Assembly: GCA_964637705.1 (NCBI GenBank)
Contig: CAZWVM010000157.1
Span: 1-8,464 of the forward strand
From: CAZWVM01 sp964637705
GTDB lineage: Bacteria; UBA8481
Direction: 5' to 3'
Length of the DNA stretch: 8,464 bases
Each line of letters starts with the position of its first letter. The stretch's first letter is position 1. The position numbers and the translations under genes are program-made. Shown in pieces: positions 7,182 through 8,464 of the stretch. Below the pieces are notes generated by a model that saw nothing but the letters and a program-made list of their open reading frames with translations, had not been told where the DNA came from and made no database searches.

Positions 7182-8195
7182 ATGAGCGGAGCGAGACAAC
7201 CGGAGTCGCCGGGAGGCGGCAAACCCGAGGCGGGAAACGGTTCTTCCGGCCAAAGGGTTCTGACCGCGGTCAAGGGCGTCTTCTCGGGCGAATACACGGG
7301 CGCGCGCGGCGCCATGCTCGTGATCGTCGAGCCGCGGCTATCCCGGGTCGATCGGATCTACGCGATCGTGGCGGGGGACGGCGACGAGTTCCGCTACCAG
7401 CCGGGCCAGGAATGGAAGAGCTTCGAAAGCCAGCTCATCAATTCCAAGCTGCAGGGAAGCATCGCCCACCAGATGACGATCGACGTCCAGGCCTACATCA
7501 AGAAGGTCCTTCAGGACGACCTGCTCGGGGCGTTCTGCGACGCGATCCAGCAGAACCAGGCGGGCGATGTCCGCAAGATCCTCTCGGACATCCTGTCGCG
7601 CGCGATCGCCGATTCCCAGGTCCTGATGCAGATCGACATGGAGAAGATCGTGGAGGCGGCGCCGGAGGGCATGGCGGCGGCCGCGCCCGCGGCGGCCGCG
7701 CCGGCGTCCTCTCCCGAGGCGGCTCCCGCGGCCGTGCCGGCCGAGACGGTGCGCATCCGGGTCGAGCCGGTCCTCTCGCCCGTCCAGGGCGTGCCCGCGA
7801 ACCGCCTGACGCCGGGCATGACGATCATGGTGGAGGTGCGCGATCCGTCCACGATCAAGCAGAACGTGGCGAAGATGCTCTCGACGAAGACGGGGGCCAT
7901 GAAGGGCGGCCCGATCGAGGCGCGCGTCATGGAGGTGACGCCCTCCGAGTATGAGCGCGTCCAGATCGTGACCCAGCTCGCCCAGCAGCTCATGGGCATC
8001 TCCCACATATCCGGCGAACTGCGCGTCAAGGTCTCGGACGCCTCCCTGAAGTTCCACGAGGTCCTGTCCGGCGCGCCCTCGAGGCTCTCCGGACCCGCGA
8101 TCTCCTCCCGCGTCTTCTTCTGGAGTTCCGTCGCCATCGTCCTCTTCATGTTCCTCCTGGCGTGGCTCGTCTTCGGAGGCGTGATCGGTGGCTGA
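7182..8195 (+). CDS. Unrecognised protein with C-terminal membrane anchor
   Basis: I do not recognise this 337-aa protein. A Gly/Pro-rich N-terminus (1-24) is followed by a mixed then helical domain (26-160) containing VIVEPRLSRVDRIYAIVAGDGDEF and a helix-rich stretch, QAYIKKVLQDDLLGAFCDAIQQ. An Ala/Pro linker (161-188) leads to a second domain (189-295) that looks rich in beta-strand (VRIRVEPVLSPVQGVP, LTPGMTIMVEVRDPS, GELRVKVSD). One hydrophobic segment (311-334) sits at the very end with only three residues after it, so most of the protein should lie in the cytoplasm, anchored by its tail. ATG 7182 is the only good start; an in-frame TAG at 7152 blocks extension. Its last 8 nt overlap the sigma factor gene. 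A role in flagellar assembly or in controlling the sigma factor is possible but unproven. Confidence 0.8.
   Translation: MSGARQPESPGGGKPEAGNGSSGQRVLTAVKGVFSGEYTGARGAMLVIVEPRLSRVDRIYAIVAGDGDEFRYQPGQEWKSFESQLINSKLQGSIAHQMTIDVQAYIKKVLQDDLLGAFCDAIQQNQAGDVRKILSDILSRAIADSQVLMQIDMEKIVEAAPEGMAAAAPAAAAPASSPEAAPAAVPAETVRIRVEPVLSPVQGVPANRLTPGMTIMVEVRDPSTIKQNVAKMLSTKTGAMKGGPIEARVMEVTPSEYERVQIVTQLAQQLMGISHISGELRVKVSDASLKFHEVLSGAPSRLSGPAISSRVFFWSSVAIVLFMFLLAWLVFGGVIGG
8175..8179 (+). promoter_or_regulatory. Ribosome-binding site of the sigma factor gene
   Basis: GGAGG lies inside the end of the preceding gene, 8 nt before GTG 8188. It decides the sigma factor start in favour of this GTG over the in-frame GTG at 8197. 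Confidence 0.7.
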
Positions 8196-8464
8196 GGTGC
8201 TCGAGAAACTCTCCGACGAAGAGATCTGGGAGAAATACAAGAAGGACGAGGACATCGAGATCCGCAACCTTCTCGTCGAGCGCTACGCCCCCCTGGTGAA
8301 GTACGTGGCGGGCCGGATGGCGATGAACATGCCGCCGCAGGTCGAGTTCGACGATCTCGTCTCCTACGGCATCTTCGGGCTGATCGACGCGATCGAGAAG
8401 TACGAGCCCTCCCGGGGCTTCAAGTTCAAGACCTACGCCACGACGCGCATCCGCGGCTCGATCA
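8188..8464 (+). CDS. fliA/whiG: Sigma-28 family (FliA/WhiG-type) sigma factor, 5' part only
   Basis: The first 92 residues of an RNA polymerase sigma factor are present; the gene runs off the window. After a short acidic N-terminus (LSDEEIWEKYKKDEDIE), region 2 begins near residue 32. It contains YAPLVKYVAGRMAMNMPPQVEFDDLVS, then YGIFGLIDAIEKYEPSRG, then FKFKTYATTRIRGSI. This pattern, especially VEFDDLVSYGIFGLIDAI and FKTYATTRIRG, is typical of FliA/WhiG/SigD factors, which transcribe late flagellar genes. The GTG start has a good GGAGG site and lies 8 nt inside the preceding gene, so it should be co-transcribed with the export genes. Regions 3 and 4 are not visible, so completeness cannot be judged. 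Confidence 0.93.
   Translation, partial: MAEVLEKLSDEEIWEKYKKDEDIEIRNLLVERYAPLVKYVAGRMAMNMPPQVEFDDLVSYGIFGLIDAIEKYEPSRGFKFKTYATTRIRGSI

Noticed and set aside
7671..7745. A GC-rich GCG/GCC tract as a nucleotide repeat element
   Set aside because: It encodes the Ala/Pro linker of the tail-anchored protein in frame. The repeat look comes from alanine codons.

Overview
This high-GC window holds the back half of a flagellar gene cluster, all on the + strand and tightly packed. The start is inside fliR and the end is inside a WhiG/FliA-type sigma factor gene. The order is fliR (3' part), flhB, flhA, flhF, flhG, three genes I do not recognise, and a sigma-28-family gene (5' part). FlhB begins with a spirochaete-like block (FDLQ.FAAEDEGRTE), and export genes running through flhF and flhG to a WhiG-type sigma factor also fit spirochaetes. 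I therefore favour a high-GC spirochaete or another deep-branching flagellated lineage with similar synteny. Without a database search this is a lean, not an identification.

Layout: 2-451 is the FliR C-terminus, and 442-1632 and 1632-3698 are FlhB and FlhA. Together these are core membrane parts of the flagellar type III export gate. The only sizeable non-coding gap (3699-3783) follows. Next come flhF (3784-5409) and flhG (5406-6296), the SRP-type GTPase and MinD-type ATPase pair that sets flagellar site and number. After them is an uncharacterised cassette: a basic soluble protein (6269-6739), a small two-helix membrane protein (6736-7146) and a larger protein with one C-terminal membrane anchor (7182-8195). 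The sigma factor starts at 8188.

Junctions are overlapping or nearly so: 10 nt (fliR/flhB), TGATG (flhB/flhA), GTGA (flhF/flhG), 28 nt (flhG/unknown 1), ATGA (unknown 1/unknown 2) and 8 nt (unknown 3/sigma factor). This points to one long transcript with translational coupling, possibly with internal signals in the two gaps at 3699-3783 and 7147-7181.

The known genes are ordinary flagellar genes. The part most likely to be undescribed is the three-gene cassette between flhG and the sigma factor. Its position suggests a role in flagellar placement, assembly or regulation, but its sequences show no motif I recognise. No tRNA, rRNA, mobile element, CRISPR array or convincing intrinsic terminator was seen.
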